Assembly: GCA_933207985.1 (NCBI GenBank)
Contig: OW240914.1
Location: forward strand, 209,083,777-209,147,776
Length of the DNA stretch: 64,000 nucleotides
From: Pelobates cultripes
Taxonomy: Eukaryota; Chordata; Amphibia; Anura; Pelobatidae
Reading direction: 5' to 3'
Shown: positions 22,580 through 35,202 of the stretch, piece by piece
Layout of the letters: every line of letters begins with the position of its first letter
How positions within the stretch are numbered: position 1 is the stretch's first letter
Position numbers and translations under genes: made by a program
Notes under the pieces: generated by a model
Seen by the model: the letters and a program-made list of their open reading frames with translations, nothing else
Told to the model about the DNA's origin: nothing
The model's database searches: none

Positions 22580-25500
22580 AATTAACAACTACATAGAGGT
22601 GTACACAGGATTTGTCAGTGAGTCTGGAATAAAAAGTGGAGTGGCTTGGTCTTAGAATATGTGTGAGAAGCAAAATAAAGTTTTCTGTTTGATTTAGATC
22701 CCATCGTCTGCTCTAGAACACCCCTTCTCTTTTTGTTGGTGGATCCCTCGCAGTGATATGTTTTAGAATCATGAAAGAGAAGTGATGGCTTCCATTGCAA
22801 CTCTAGCCTAGATATATGGTATGCACAGTTTCCGTGATCTTGAGACCGCTTTAAAAATGTGTCATTCACGAACATCTGAGGTGTCAAGGTTAGCTATGAC
22901 ATTTTTAGAGCTTGTTATGGCTACAGAGTCATGATGGAGTGAGAGCCAGTTGGGAGATAAAAAAAAAAAATAAAGAAAGAAAAGAAAAATATCTTGTTTA
23001 TGTTTGATTCAGGGGGTGACATTTAATGTTAACGATAGGAAAGGAGGATGGAATGAGCAGGTAGGATGGAATTTGCATTTATATTCTACCAGCAGCTGGT
23101 TTTCTTTTAAAGGTAATGAGACTGGGGACTTAGCATTTCTACTCAGTGTTATGATACAATTATGCAAAGAATGAAGTTTAGAGAACAACCTCACCTTACC
23201 ACAGCACTGCACATTTTCAGTTAGGAGACAACTCTAATAAATCAGTCACAGATTATGTGCCATGAAAAGTTGCTGAGTTCTATAACCATTTGTTAGAGAA
23301 GTAAAACTAGTATAAAATTGATGCTGTTAATAGTTGGAGTGCAATATTACAGTGTTGTATCTTGTATTATTATGCTGTGTTATATGATTTGACTGGAAAA
23401 ATAAATATATTAACACAAAAACCATGATAAAATCTAACCAAAATGAAACTCTGAAATCTTCACTTTTAGTAACCAGTGTGTGATTTTTTTTATGATCCAT
23501 TCATTAATTTTATTGTCTCATTGTTTCATGAGCCATACTCATAATCTATGTTACAATAATCATGCCCCTTTTCTAAAATCATGAATGTGAACATCCATTT
23601 ATATCAAATTATGTAATTCTACTGTCATTCTGGTTTAGAAAAGTCCTATTTTTCCCCTAAGGCCTGGATGTAATCATTTTAGAATACTAATATTTTTGGA
23701 TAAACCTTTAAAATATATATTTTTTCAAAATATTAAAATATCATATATAACAAGGATGTCAATATTTAAGTAAAATCATATATCATATATAAAAATATAT
23801 ATACATCATTTTAGAGTCTAACAAAAAATATTACATAATTTGAAAAGCTTATCCAAAAATATTAAATCAGGGCTTCAGAATGAAACTGACAAGAGATCCT
23901 GACAAATTGTACAAATTGAAATATACCCCTGTCTTGCATTTCCTGATAAGAAAAAATCTGCCATACAATAATCTGCATTATTCTGAATATGGAAGGTACA
24001 AATGACCTGATTAGTGGGGGCATTTGGATCCTACAATAAATATATATATATTAAATATATGACATAAAAATCACTCAGACCGTTTGCCTAATTATCTATA
24101 TTTTGGGGAAGAAGAAAAATAGGCTAATTTTCCTGGCCAGCTCATTTTACTCATGAGGAGACTGGTTTTGAGTAATTTTGTGTCAGGTATGCAGTTCTCT
24201 TCTCATAAGATATAAGGAAATAACATTCTTTCACCATCACCAGTAATCTAATATTGCCTAGCAAAGCAAGACCCACACGTCTTTCTTATGCACCTACAGC
24301 CTTTGGTACACACTATAAAATACTTTTCTTCTGACCTTCTCTTCTATATTACTGCCTCTCTCTCAAACCTCCCCCTCGCATTATCAACCCAATTGTGTGT
24401 TAAATAGCATCATTGTGTATTATCTATCTATCTATCTGTCTGTCTATTAACTTTTGCAATACGCATTCACACAGCCATCCTTAGTCTTCTTTGATCAGAA
24501 GTACCACTTGTCTGTCAAGACCATGCCCAATTTGAAAGTTTCAAACTGTCTGGGAATGCATTTTTGAGATATCCAGCAGTTGTGCATGATCGCAAATATT
24601 GTGAATGCAAAGTAGCAGTTGATTATCTATGCCATATTCAATAACATTATTATTATAATACACTTCTCACTATTACATATAGTAATAGCATTTAACATAT
24701 ATATCATTTAACATAGATATGTTAAATGCTTAGCTGAAAAAAATATCCTTTTTGTTTGAATGGAGTGACCTTCTTCCTAAACCATACTTGTGCCAAAACT
24801 AGCCAACTGATATAAGTTACTAGGTAATTAATACTGTGGAACATATTAATTTTAGAACCTCTCGAATATATCAGTATGCAGTGCGTAGACATAAAATGCA
24901 TTCTGCTCCACACGCTACATACTTTCAGATTTTCATTTTCATTCAATTTGAAAAGCATTGAAATGTATACAGGTGTATAGGCCAATATAAATCATTCTCA
25001 CCCAAGTGCTCATAATATGGTAATAAACAGACACTGGAAACAGAAATAAAATTAATGTTTCTAACACTATTTATACAAATTGTTTGTTTTTCCCTCATTT
25101 TGAGTTATTCATTATTATTTAAAAGTTAATACTAATCTTTTGAATAAGTTTCGATTACAAATAAGCTTTGTAATTTTATGAAAATTTCCCATTTTTTATA
25201 GTTATTCTTCTAGTTTCCTCTGTATCATGCACTGTTGCAACAACAATTTTATTTACCCATCTGTTCTCCAAGTTCTAATCACATAACTAGTGCAGCAATT
25301 AATATATTTCGGAGATGAGTTCCTCTCTAGTGAAATAAATAATAATAAAAAAGAGTCATCATTTTAATCTATGCATAGTTTTCAATGATCCTCGCTTCCT
25401 CTTACAATATGAGCGTCTGTAGAAATTACTTTGTAAGTTACAACGTTGATTTATTATTTTATGGTCTCTGTTACAAAGACCAAGCTTATTAAATGCTGCT

Positions 25501-26635
25501 GCTGCATTAAAAAAATTGTTTCTTAGAGATCAAAGTTATAGACCTGCTATTCATCAGAGAGCTGTGTTTGATTTTGGTACGGTTTGAATTGTTCAGTATT
25601 GTCTTTATTCCTTTATCACTTTTGGCAGAATTTTTTAAGACTGTGCGCTGGAATTTAACAGCTATTATTTACTACTAAAAATGTCATTTCATGCACCTGG
25701 TAGTGCTAAGGCAACATTCAGTTTATGCATAATAAAGCCAATGTTTAGAATCACAAAGGAGCAACAATATTAAAATGTTGGGCTCTCTGTCTATTCAACC
25801 TTGTGAACAATTTATATTTCTGCAGTATTCCAGAAATACTGCTTAAATTTATTGATGTGAGTGCTTGGGGGGAGGGGGAAGGGAGGGATGCAAAATAATG
25901 GTGCATTAAAAAATAAATAAATTAAACGAGTGGTGGGATCCAGACTGATTTATAAAAACTGACCTAAGCTAGTAAAAAATTCTAGAATTTTAAGCGACAT
26001 ACAAGAATGAAGGATTTCAGTTGCTCTAGATTGCTTTATGAGAAACTTCAGCAGTTCTTTGCTGTAGGGAGTAGTTGAATTGCAGACCTCCAGTCAATGT
26101 CATTTTTAGTTCTTGCTTTTATTGTCCTAACCAATCACTGGTTGTCTCTATTAACCAAAATGCAGAAGAATCTAAGCGACAGGAAAAAGGAAAAAACGAA
26201 GGAAAAAAAAAACTATGAAGGTGGAAACCTAACTGTAAATACAGTGCCTTTTTTTTCATACCACTCTGCTTCTAATCTATGGTAAATTATACAAACGGCA
26301 GCAAGATAGACTTTGTATTGATAAACTGGCGAATTTCTGTATAAAATTTATATTGTATAGGATTATTGAATCTGTAGGTTGGAAACATTAATCTTTGAGT
26401 CAAGGTGCACATTGTGTGTGCACGCATGGTTTTTGATTAATAGAGATTGTATTGAGAGAGAAGTTGAAAAATTGAGCCGAATTTTAAAATAATAATATTG
26501 TGAGTTCAATATATCCCTTGTTGTTCTCTTTCCCTGTGCTTAGAATGATATGTCAGTGTATTCTTGATTTACTGATTCTTTATTAGAGACATTCAGATGG
26601 TTTGAATAGCATTTTGTCCCAGTTGAAGTTCACAT
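22580..26635. other. Intronic sequence, no gene seen
   Basis: Four kb of AT-rich DNA with a TCTATCTA/TCTGTCTG microsatellite at 24423-24448, a TA patch near 24040 and an A/G-run near 22960. No coding content recognised. Confidence 0.6.
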
Positions 26636-26639
26636 CTTA

Positions 26640-27065
26640 AAATAATAATAATGTGTTTCCTATATCGGGGAAAGCCATCAGGGACTTTCTAGCTATTAAC
26701 CTTAATCTTCCACAAGCAACATTTAATCTACATCTTGCCACGTGCAGGTTATGGATTATGGCATGCCTCCCAACAGTCCTGCCTACTGCAGGACAGTCAC
26801 AATTATTTACTTCCACAGCACAGTACGAACGCATCATTGGACATAATTGCAACGTGCAGCAGGCACTAGGACCATGCAATGGAAGCTCCAGCAGCGCTCC
26901 CTGCATAGTACTGTTGGTAAAGGTCCGGCCAGACTTTGGGGCAGACCTGCCCATTATGGGCAACACTAGTAATGTGAGTCATATCACTGACCACACCCCC
27001 ATCAAAGATCGCCTCCCTATCCCGATTGCATACCTTGCAATATTGGTAGGTATGTTATGGGTATG
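26640..27065. repeat. GC-richer block with chance open frames on both strands, probably repeat-derived
   Basis: A segment with higher GC than its surroundings, starting after AATAATAATAATGT and ending near TAGGTATGTTATGGG. A 163-codon frame on + and a 109-codon frame on - overlap over most of it, which argues against coding. I recognise no domain. Confidence 0.4.
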
Positions 27066-27634
27066 GTATCTTAGAATAAAGAGAGCTAGTATTTCAATAA
27101 CCCTTCAGAATTTGCTTCATTTACAGGAGTGTGTTAACAAATAAGGCTTTCAGAAAAATATCAACACCTCGAAACTTGGGATAATTTGCATCGCATATAG
27201 TCATACTTTAACTAATCAGGCTGTTAGATACAGATTGAGAGACTGCAATTAGAGGTTTTTCAGCATAACACGGAATCCATTAGTAACAAGCTATTTTCCC
27301 CATACTGACCAGACTGTATAAGAAATAAACAAATTTAATCACGCAGAGGCAGTAGGTGGTGAAGCTGATGCGTTTTTATCAATAAAACTATTAATACAAA
27401 TAGCTTCATTCATTTTTTTTTTCATAGAGCAATTAATGTGTAATAATGTTACTTGACAAATATTCATTAACATATTGTTTTGTATATGATAAAATATATG
27501 AAACAGACATATTTTACTTGTTAGTGAAATGTGTTTTTCTTTGTGAGAATCTAGTAAATAAACCTTAGCTCACAGGGAAGTGTGTCCTACAGGGACTCCT
27601 AAACCATGGTGGTAATTCTTAAAGGCAAGCCATA

Positions 27635-27990
27635 AAGTGTCCCGATTTAGGATGGGCAGTCCCTATTTTAAAACCCTCTGTCCCTCCTTTCTGTCCTGAT
27701 TGTCCATTTGTCTAGGTCGGAGTTCCATGTTGTTGGTGTGTCTGAGTGTATAACAGCAGTAATACTCTCAGCAATGTGTCTTTAAACGACAATAAATGTG
27801 TTTAGAAATCAGTCTGTGTACATAGGATACATTGTTCTTGTTCTAACTTGCAATTTTAGTTGCAAAACTTATTAGTAAAGTAACTTTCTCAGAGCAGTCC
27901 CTTCCCTGGCCACACCCCTAAATTAAAGTGTCCCTAATTGTCCATTTTAAATTTTGGGGTATATTTAGTGGGATTGATTGTCCCAGTTCC
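27635..27990. repeat. Dispersed repeat shared with 43575-43835
   Basis: Shares with 43575-43835 the order TCCCTGT(C), a segment ACATTGTTCTTGTTCTAA against ATACTTTGTTCTAGTTCTAA, TTATTAGTAAGT(C)AAC, CAGTCCCTTCCCTGGCCACA against CAGCCCTGCCCTGGCCCACA, then TTGTCCATTT(T/C)AAAT. No open frame or termini were identified. Confidence 0.65.
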
Positions 27991-27999
27991 TTACTGTAT

Positions 28000-28705
28000 T
28001 GAAGATTGAGTTATTTGCTGGCACTCCCACCTACAAAACACTATAATCCTGAGAATGAGAAAAGTTGTGGACATAGATTCTATTGCCGTGACTGTTAAAA
28101 CAGTCTTGGAAACTACAATGGATGAAAACCTAAATGTAATACAACATTCTAGCAGTATTGCAATACGTTTGGAAACCAGTGGAGTGTTAATTGCTCAGTT
28201 AGATTCAGTGGTGATTGCTACATGGTCAGAACCATGTCCCACAACTGCCTGATCTTTTTATTAATAACATATACATAGATTTATCGCATTATGTATACAT
28301 GCAAATACCATTTTATTTATTGTAATACATTGCAAACAACTGGCAATATTTCAGTGTATGTTGGCAGCCTTTTAAAAAAAAAAAATGTATTCCTTTTAGA
28401 GTAAAATAGTACTGTAATCCGTTATCATCAGTAATGTCCTATGAGCTCTGTTCTGTGAAAAGCTGATTTTATATTCTTTGTGGTCTGTTGGATATGTCCT
28501 TTATAAAAACTGTACATTAGATTGGCAGTGTCACTTATCAAGGTATATTAAGGTGCAATAAAGTGTTCGGCATTCAAGTAAAAACTTTAGTTTCATGCTT
28601 AACGTCATAATTTAATCAGTGTTTAACAGCTTTTCAAGGTTCCATATAAACATCCATTCTTCAAAATAATCATTTGACAGGAAGCCTCCAATCTTTACCA
28701 CTTGT
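28000..28705. other. Intronic sequence before the duplicated block
   Basis: Unique-looking DNA with an A-run at 28375. No gene seen. Confidence 0.55.
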
Positions 28706-29689
28706 TTTCTCAACACTCTGGAATATTAGCTAAAAAGTTAGATGATTGAAAGCAGATTTAGAATGCAATTCTATCAGAATTCCTTTGGGGACCATTACTT
28801 CAAATCCAATTCTCCCATGATATACAGTGGAAGATTCCTCGAGGATTTCTAAGTGATAAATTGCAAGAGTATAGCAACAGAAAAATAATTAAGCAGGCAA
28901 ACAGGCTTGCACATGAAGAAGTACACAATTTATAGCTTTACAATCATATGTTTGTGAAGATTGATCAGCATTGTACATCTATTTTCAAAATACATGTTTT
29001 CATCTTTCCTGATTTGTTATGGGGTTTTTTTGGTGGTGGTTTGTGTGAGATTTAAGATGCTTCGTCAAACTCTCAACCATCTGATTTGACCTTCATTATA
29101 ATATATAAAAAATACTTTATACAATTTTGTATTTAGTTAGGTTCATTTTGAGTGGGTAGGGGCAGTTTTGCTGTGTTTAACAATAAAGTTCTTCTCTATT
29201 GAAAACTCTTCTATATCATTCTACCCAACATAAACTTTGTGGTTGTATCTTTGTCATATGTTGTCTTATATTTAATTTATTTTGTCAAAGTGTGATGTGA
29301 GATACCTACAATATATATTTCTTATCCAAAATTCTTAAAGAACCATGGTAGTGAAGGAAAGCAGACAGAGTGGTAGGGTTCCTCTTGCTGTTAGAACATT
29401 AGTGATTGGTCGCTTGAGCCAAGTTTCTTGTTGCCCCTGTGAAGAATAGACCAATGGTGCAGCTCACGTTGCTTAGTCGAACTTTCCTTATTAGTATTAT
29501 CATCTGACACTCTGTTTCTCTGTTCATCTTTTCTGTTTAAAAACTGTAGCTTAAAAAACATCAACCCTTTTAACTGTACACTAATTGCTAATTAGATCCA
29601 TTATAATTATAAGTATTATGATATTATAATCCCATTGCAAAGTTAAAAATAAGCAATAAACTTATCTGAAATCCAGCGCTGAGTGAAGA

Positions 29690-29935
29690 TCTCTTTTCTG
29701 ATTTCCACTCCCGTCTGAAGTCACAGCCTCCCTTGCATGGTCCAATCAAATGCTTCTCCTAGAGAAACATTTAATTGGACCATTTCACCAGCTCAAAGCA
29801 CATGCACACAATTTGAACCAGCATTCAAGGGAAGGATAGTGGACAGAGGGAGGGGACAATTAAAAAAAAAAAAATTGTTTAACGAGAGGAAAACTGATAG
29901 ATATTGATGTGAGGTGCTTCCCCTTTAAATATTGT
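29690..29935. repeat. MITE-like hairpin segment
   Basis: GGTCCAATCAAATGCTTCTC and AAACATTTAATTGGACC form a stem (29738-29780) within a G/C-richer block that ends at a CCCCTTTAAAT tract. It resembles the other AAAGGG-ended elements but no left terminus was fixed. It is repeated at +4363 in block 2. Confidence 0.55.
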
Positions 29936-30121
29936 ATATCTAAGAATGTATACCTTTAATTTTTGTATAGTATGTGCTGCTATCCTCTAGTTTTCCCTAT
30001 GTGTAACACACAAAAATACTCAGTATATATAACAGTGAGTTCGCGCACAATATTTTAGAAAGCTCTCCAATTAGAGAGTACAAAATAAAATTCATAACTT
30101 TTTCACCACGGAAATGCAATT

Positions 30122-30855
30122 TGCAAAGAACATATAGTCAAGCAGAAATAATTATTTTCCTCATTATATATATAATGCTTTCAGCACAGAAAGTCCCAAA
30201 TTGAGCAGTCCAGATCCCAAATACAGTAGCCCCTTTTTTTCTTACTTTCCGGCACTTCAGGGGTTAAGCTTCAAGCAATGATCTGGGGAAATGAAAGGCT
30301 TAAATTGTGTAATAACGTTAGGTGAAGAGCCTCCTCCATATGCACCCTATGTGGAGCTCTCACCTTATTTAGTTATATTTATATTGTGGTTCAAAGACTT
30401 GTATCAGCTTTACAGTATACCCCACAGTGTGAAACAATACATTTTCCGAAAATATTCCAAATTTTCACGCATTATTTCTGTTCAAAATTGACCATAAAAA
30501 ATAAAAACCATAAAAAATAAAAATTATACAGCTTATACAATTGTATTGCTGTGTCTATCCAGCTCACTGTTCATGGGTAGTTCAACTATCTTATTCAGGT
30601 CCACCGTCATCCGATGTTGCCGCTCGATTATCCTCGCCCCTGAACGCCGGGTATGTAATATCGGCACTACATGACTTTTGCCGATATTACGTACCCGGCA
30701 TTCAGAGGAGAGGAGAATCGAGCGGCAACATCGGTGGACGGTGGACCTGCACTGATCAATCTAGGCTGCTCAATTTGGGACTTACTGTTCTGAAAGCTTT
30801 ATATATATATAATGAGGAAAATAATTCTTTCTGCTTGACTATATTTTCTTTGCAA
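30122..30855. repeat. Foldback element with nested hairpin (copy in block 1)
   Basis: The outer arms (about 30122-30207 and 30770-30855) pair through AGTCAAGCAGAAATAATTAT / ATAATTCTTTCTGCTTGACT and TTGAGCAGTC-type sequence. The inner arms (30599-30668 and 30678-30747) pair through GGTCCACCGTCATCCGATGT and GCCGATATTAC. Left outer and inner arms are separated by about 390 bp that has no partner on the right, so that part is either an insertion or the result of a right-side deletion. A G/C-rich core in AT-rich surroundings, no coding capacity. Confidence 0.85.
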
Positions 30856-30989
30856 GAGGAAAGCTGGGAAGGGGAAATGAAGCATCCCCTTTCAGCAGCA
30901 CTTCACGACAGACATATTTTATGCAAATAATTGACCTTGAACAAAAGTGCAAATATCTCTGGATGTGTAGCGTTTTAAGCTGAAACACT

Positions 30990-31065
30990 GTATGTACTGA
31001 TTCCTCCCACCATGACCACTTCTAAAAGCATACGTGGTCATATGTTTGGAGTAACCCTTAATATA
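30990..31065. mobile_element. Small hairpin MITE (GGGTTACTCCAA type), reverse copy
   Basis: Contains CACCATGACCACTTCTAAAA and ends TTTGGAGTAACCC, the reverse complement of the element start at 3422. It is repeated at 35337-35412 in the duplicated block. Confidence 0.68.
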
Positions 31066-31079
31066 GTTATATCATGCTT

Positions 31080-32610
31080 TTGTGTATATAAAGTCAATGC
31101 ATAATTCCCGGTAAGGCAATCTATTCTGCCAGCTTCTAACACACATTCTATCTGCATTACTGGAGGGACTTTTCACCAGGAGATCTTTTCATGCCCTCTA
31201 CAGTATCATAATTAGTAATTCTGCTTGCTAATCAGTGAGTGGGTAGCATGGATCTCATGTAAGTGTGTCAGATTCATTGAGGATATTGTCCTCCATGTGG
31301 CATATGAAGGTCGAAATACGCAAAAGTCACATTACCATTTCTCATAGTAATTAAATAAGACGCAAGCCATATGTCCATCATGAAATTTGTGGGTTAAATG
31401 TATTTACCCAATGCATTCTAAGATTCATACCTTTTAGATGTTTCCTCTAAACTTGTTTAAGGTTTTCTATTCATGCATGTGCTCAAATATATGTTACACA
31501 GGTATGATTAATGGGACTTACCTACCAAACTCCAATGTTTTCTAGACACCTTGTGCAATACAGATGATGTTGGACGTGGTTTCTACAAATTAATTGCTTT
31601 CTCCTGATATGCTCTTCAGTTCAGCGGTTTGTGTCATTACTTCGTTTCCTTATGAATGCAGAGCTCATTCCTGAATGATGTCACAGCGACTCTTGTCATT
31701 ATGTTGTACATTCCAGGATAAAACAGAACTGCAGATTCTGCATAATTGTGGAATATAACATGTGCTGGTACTTTTCATAACATTGCTATGTATAATACAA
31801 CAGCAGTTATTCAGCCATCCATAATTCAGTGAAGTTATACTAGAGCCTTCAAACACATTTAAATTCAACAGTTTTCATTAGAAATATATTGCATTTTTGT
31901 ATAGTCTGCTAGCCTTAGGTGGGTAAGTGGGATATTGATCAGATTTCTAGAATTTGAGTGCCAAGAGTTGCAGGAGGTATCTGGGCGACATATAGCTAGA
32001 ACAGCTCAAAAACAATTGGACAGAAAAAGGAGGACCTAAAGCCTGCTGTTGTTCTAGGTATGATGTATAGAGTGTATATTTTACATAATGTCGCTGACAT
32101 TACATTTAATATACTCTATTTGTATTTTGAGTCTTTAGGTTCTTTTGTTTTGTGTATCTAGAAACAAAATGAATTTCACATTTTTTAATATTTTTTTAAT
32201 ATTCTTAAAAAAAAATTATTACAACTACAAATGTCAATCCAGCTTTCAAACAAAACTAGTTTAACTAAGGCTGGTAGCTTCAAATTAATAACCCCCAAAA
32301 AAGCCCTTCGACCCAACCACCATATTTCAATGAGTAAATCAAATGTTTTTTTGTTTACTATTTTGTAGTTGAGGACACACTATCCAAATCTAACAAGCGT
32401 TTATTAACGAAGATATTAATGCTCTCAAATTTGTTCATGAAATTGTAATCCTAAATGACTTGAAATCTCAATGTATCATTGCTGGTAACATATTTTCTAA
32501 ATAAAGTCTTTAGAAAATAAATGATATGCAGAGCTTGGTAGAGAATTATAGCACATGGCCTACAAACGGAATATGCTCGTAACAATCTTTTTATCCTCTT
32601 CTTTTTCCAG
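31080..32610. other. TSPAN9: TSPAN9 intron upstream of exon copy 1
   Basis: AT-rich, no repeat that I can name; identical in layout to 35425-36957. Ends in the polypyrimidine tract and AG of the exon. Confidence 0.7.
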
Positions 32611-32802
32611 CTCTGCGGTTGCGGATTATTAGGAGTGGGAATATGGTTGTCTGTTTCACAAGGAAATTTTGCAACGTTTTCTCCAAGCTTCCCATCACTT
32701 TCAGCTGCAAACTTAGTCATCGCCATCGGTACAATAGTGATGGTGACTGGCTTTCTTGGTTGTCTAGGTGCTATCAAGGAAAACAAGTGCCTACTTTTGA
32801 GT
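32611..32802 (+). CDS. TSPAN9: TSPAN9 exon encoding residues 22-85 (copy 1, before the gap)
   Basis: This 192-nt exon encodes 64 residues, beginning LCGCGLLGVGIW and ending KENKCLLLS. It covers most of TM1, the small extracellular loop EC1 and all of TM2 (NLVIAIGTIVMVTGFLG), ending in the short cytoplasmic turn. It follows a pyrimidine-rich tract and AG at 32609-32610. A GTAAGT donor starts at 32803. Both borders are phase 0. The coding sequence is identical to the copy at 36958-37149. Only one of the two can be used in a normal tetraspanin, because including both would add a second TM1-end/EC1/TM2 unit. I regard this copy as one of two haplotypes of the same exon, separated by the artificial gap. 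The protein assignment is from recognised family sequence; the artefact reading is inference. Confidence 0.93.
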
Positions 32803-32964
32803 GTAAGTTTTATTTTTATTTTTTTACTGTAATTAAATATGACATGTAATGAACTGAGCTGTAGTGATATATATTGGATATCGTTGCATAAAACAATATA
32901 GCACTTAACAAATCTAACACAGAAACATAGGATAATACAGTATTTTCATATATGGATTGCTGAT

Positions 32965-33064
32965 NNNNNNNNNNNNNNNNNNNNNNNNNNNNNNNNNNNN
33001 NNNNNNNNNNNNNNNNNNNNNNNNNNNNNNNNNNNNNNNNNNNNNNNNNNNNNNNNNNNNNNNN
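32965..33064. other. Assembly gap (100 N)
   Basis: Exactly 100 undetermined bases, the conventional size for a gap of unknown length. The sequence on its right restarts inside the block already seen at 28706, and the left side stops where the second copy continues without interruption at 37312. Confidence 0.99.
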
Positions 33065-34484
33065 TTTCTCAACACTCTGGAATATTAGCTAAAAAGTTAG
33101 ATGATTGAAAGCAGATTTAGAATGCAATTCTATCAGAATTCCTTTGGGGACCATTACTTCAAATCCAATTCTCCCATGATATACAGTGGAAGATTCCTCG
33201 AGGATTTCTAAGTGATAAATTGCAAGAGTATAGCAACAGAAAAATAATTAAGCAGGCAAACAGGCTTGCACATGAAGAAGTACACAATTTATAGCTTTAC
33301 AATCATATGTTTGTGAAGATTGATCAGCATTGTACATCTATTTTCAAAATACATGTTTTCATCTTTCCTGATTTGTTATGGGGTTTTTTTGGTGGTGGTT
33401 TGTGTGAGATTTAAGATGCTTCGTCAAACTCTCAACCATCTGATTTGACCTTCATTATAATATATAAAAAATACTTTATACAATTTTGTATTTAGTTAGG
33501 TTCATTTTGAGTGGGTAGGGGCAGTTTTGCTGTGTTTAACAATAAAGTTCTTCTCTATTGAAAACTCTTCTATATCATTCTACCCAACATAAACTTTGTG
33601 GTTGTATCTTTGTCATATGTTGTCTTATATTTAATTTATTTTGTCAAAGTGTGATGTGAGATACCTACAATATATATTTCTTATCCAAAATTCTTAAAGA
33701 ACCATGGTAGTGAAGGAAAGCAGACAGAGTGGTAGGGTTCCTCTTGCTGTTAGAACATTAGTGATTGGTCGCTTGAGCCAAGTTTCTTGTTGCCCCTGTG
33801 AAGAATAGACCAATGGTGCAGCTCACGTTGCTTAGTCGAACTTTCCTTATTAGTATTATCATCTGACACTCTGTTTCTCTGTTCATTTTGCTTTTCTGTT
33901 TAAAAACTGTAGCTTAAAAAACATAAACCCTTTTAACTGTACACTAATTGCTAATTAGATCCATTATAATTATAAGTGTTATAATATTATAATCCCATTG
34001 CAAAGTTAAAAATAAGCAATAAACTTATCTGAAATCCAGCGCTGAGTGAAGATCTCTTTTCTGATTTCCACTCCCGTCTGAAGTCACAGCCTCCCTTGCA
34101 TGGTCCAATCAAATGCTTCTCCTAGAGAAACATTTAATTGGACCATTTCACCAGCTCAAAGCACATGCACACAATTTGAACCAGCATTCAAGGGAAGGAT
34201 AGTGGACAGAGGGAGGGGACAATTAAAAAAAAAAAAATTGTTTAACGAGAGGAAAACTGATAGATATTGATGTGAGGTGCTTCCCCTTTAAATATTGTAT
34301 ATCTAAGAATGTATACCTTTAATTTTTGTATAGTATGTGCTGCTATCCTCTAGTTTTCCCTATGTGTAACACACAAAAATACTCAGTATATATAACAGTG
34401 AGTTCGCGCATAATATTTTAGAAAGCTCTCCAATTAGAGAGTACAAAATAAAATTCATAACTTTTTCACCACGGAAATGCAATT

Positions 34485-35202
34485 TGCAAAGAACATATAG
34501 TCAAGCAGAAATAATTATTTTCCTCATTATATATATAATGCTTTCAGCACAGAAAGTCCCAAATTGAGCAGTCCAGATCCCAAATACAGTAGCCCCTTTT
34601 TTTCTTACTTTCCGGCACTTCAGGGGTTAAGCTTCAAGCAATGATCTGGGGAAATGAAAGGCTTAAATGGTGTAATAACGTTAGGTGAAGAGCCTCCTCC
34701 ATATGCACCCTATGTGGAGCTCTCACCTTATTTAGTTATATTTATATTGTGGTTCAAAGACTTGTATCAGCTTTACAGTATACCCCACAGTGTGAAACAA
34801 TACATTTTCCGAAAATATTCCAAATTTTCCCGCATTATTTCTGTTCAAAATTGACCATAAAAAATAAAAATTATACAGCTTATACAATTGTATTGCTGTG
34901 TCTATCCAGCTCACTGTTCATGGGTAGTTCAACTATCTTATTCAGGTCCACCGTCATCCGATGTTGCCGCTCGATTATCCTCGCCCCTGAACGCCGGGTA
35001 TGTAATATCGGCACTACATGACTTTTGCCGATATTACGTACCCGGCATTCAGAGGAGAGGAGAATCGAGCGGCAACATCGGTGGACGGTGGACCTGCACT
35101 GATCAATCTAGGCTGCTCAATTTGGGACTTACTGTTCTGAAAGCTTTATATATATATAATGAGGAAAATAATTCTTTCTGCTTGACTATATTTTCTTTGC
35201 AA
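34485..35202. repeat. Foldback element with nested hairpin (copy in block 2)
   Basis: The same foldback as at 30122, within the duplicated block. It differs by loss of one ACCATAAAAAATAAAA unit and by single-base changes, for example TTCCCGC for TTCACGC. Confidence 0.85.

Larger units (their letters stand above)
28706..32964 (+). repeat. 4.26-kb block, copy 1 of a near-identical tandem pair
   Basis: The block matches 33065-37311 from end to end. The alignment offset is 4359 at the start, 4363 after a small indel near 29530 and 4347 after a 16-bp indel near 30490, where this copy has ACCATAAAAAATAAAA twice. I count about ten single-base differences. It contains a foldback element, a small MITE and the TSPAN9 exon. 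It ends exactly at the N gap. The most likely cause is unmerged haplotypes. Confidence 0.95.

Noticed and set aside
26637..27144. 163-codon (+) and 109-codon (-) overlapping frames
   Set aside because: Opposite-strand overlap and GC-rich local composition suggest repeat-derived chance frames.
1..32610. The first coding exon of TSPAN9 (MARGCLCC...) within the upstream sequence
   Set aside because: Looked for a short frame ending NLIFW followed by a GT donor and found none; in other vertebrates this intron is very long.
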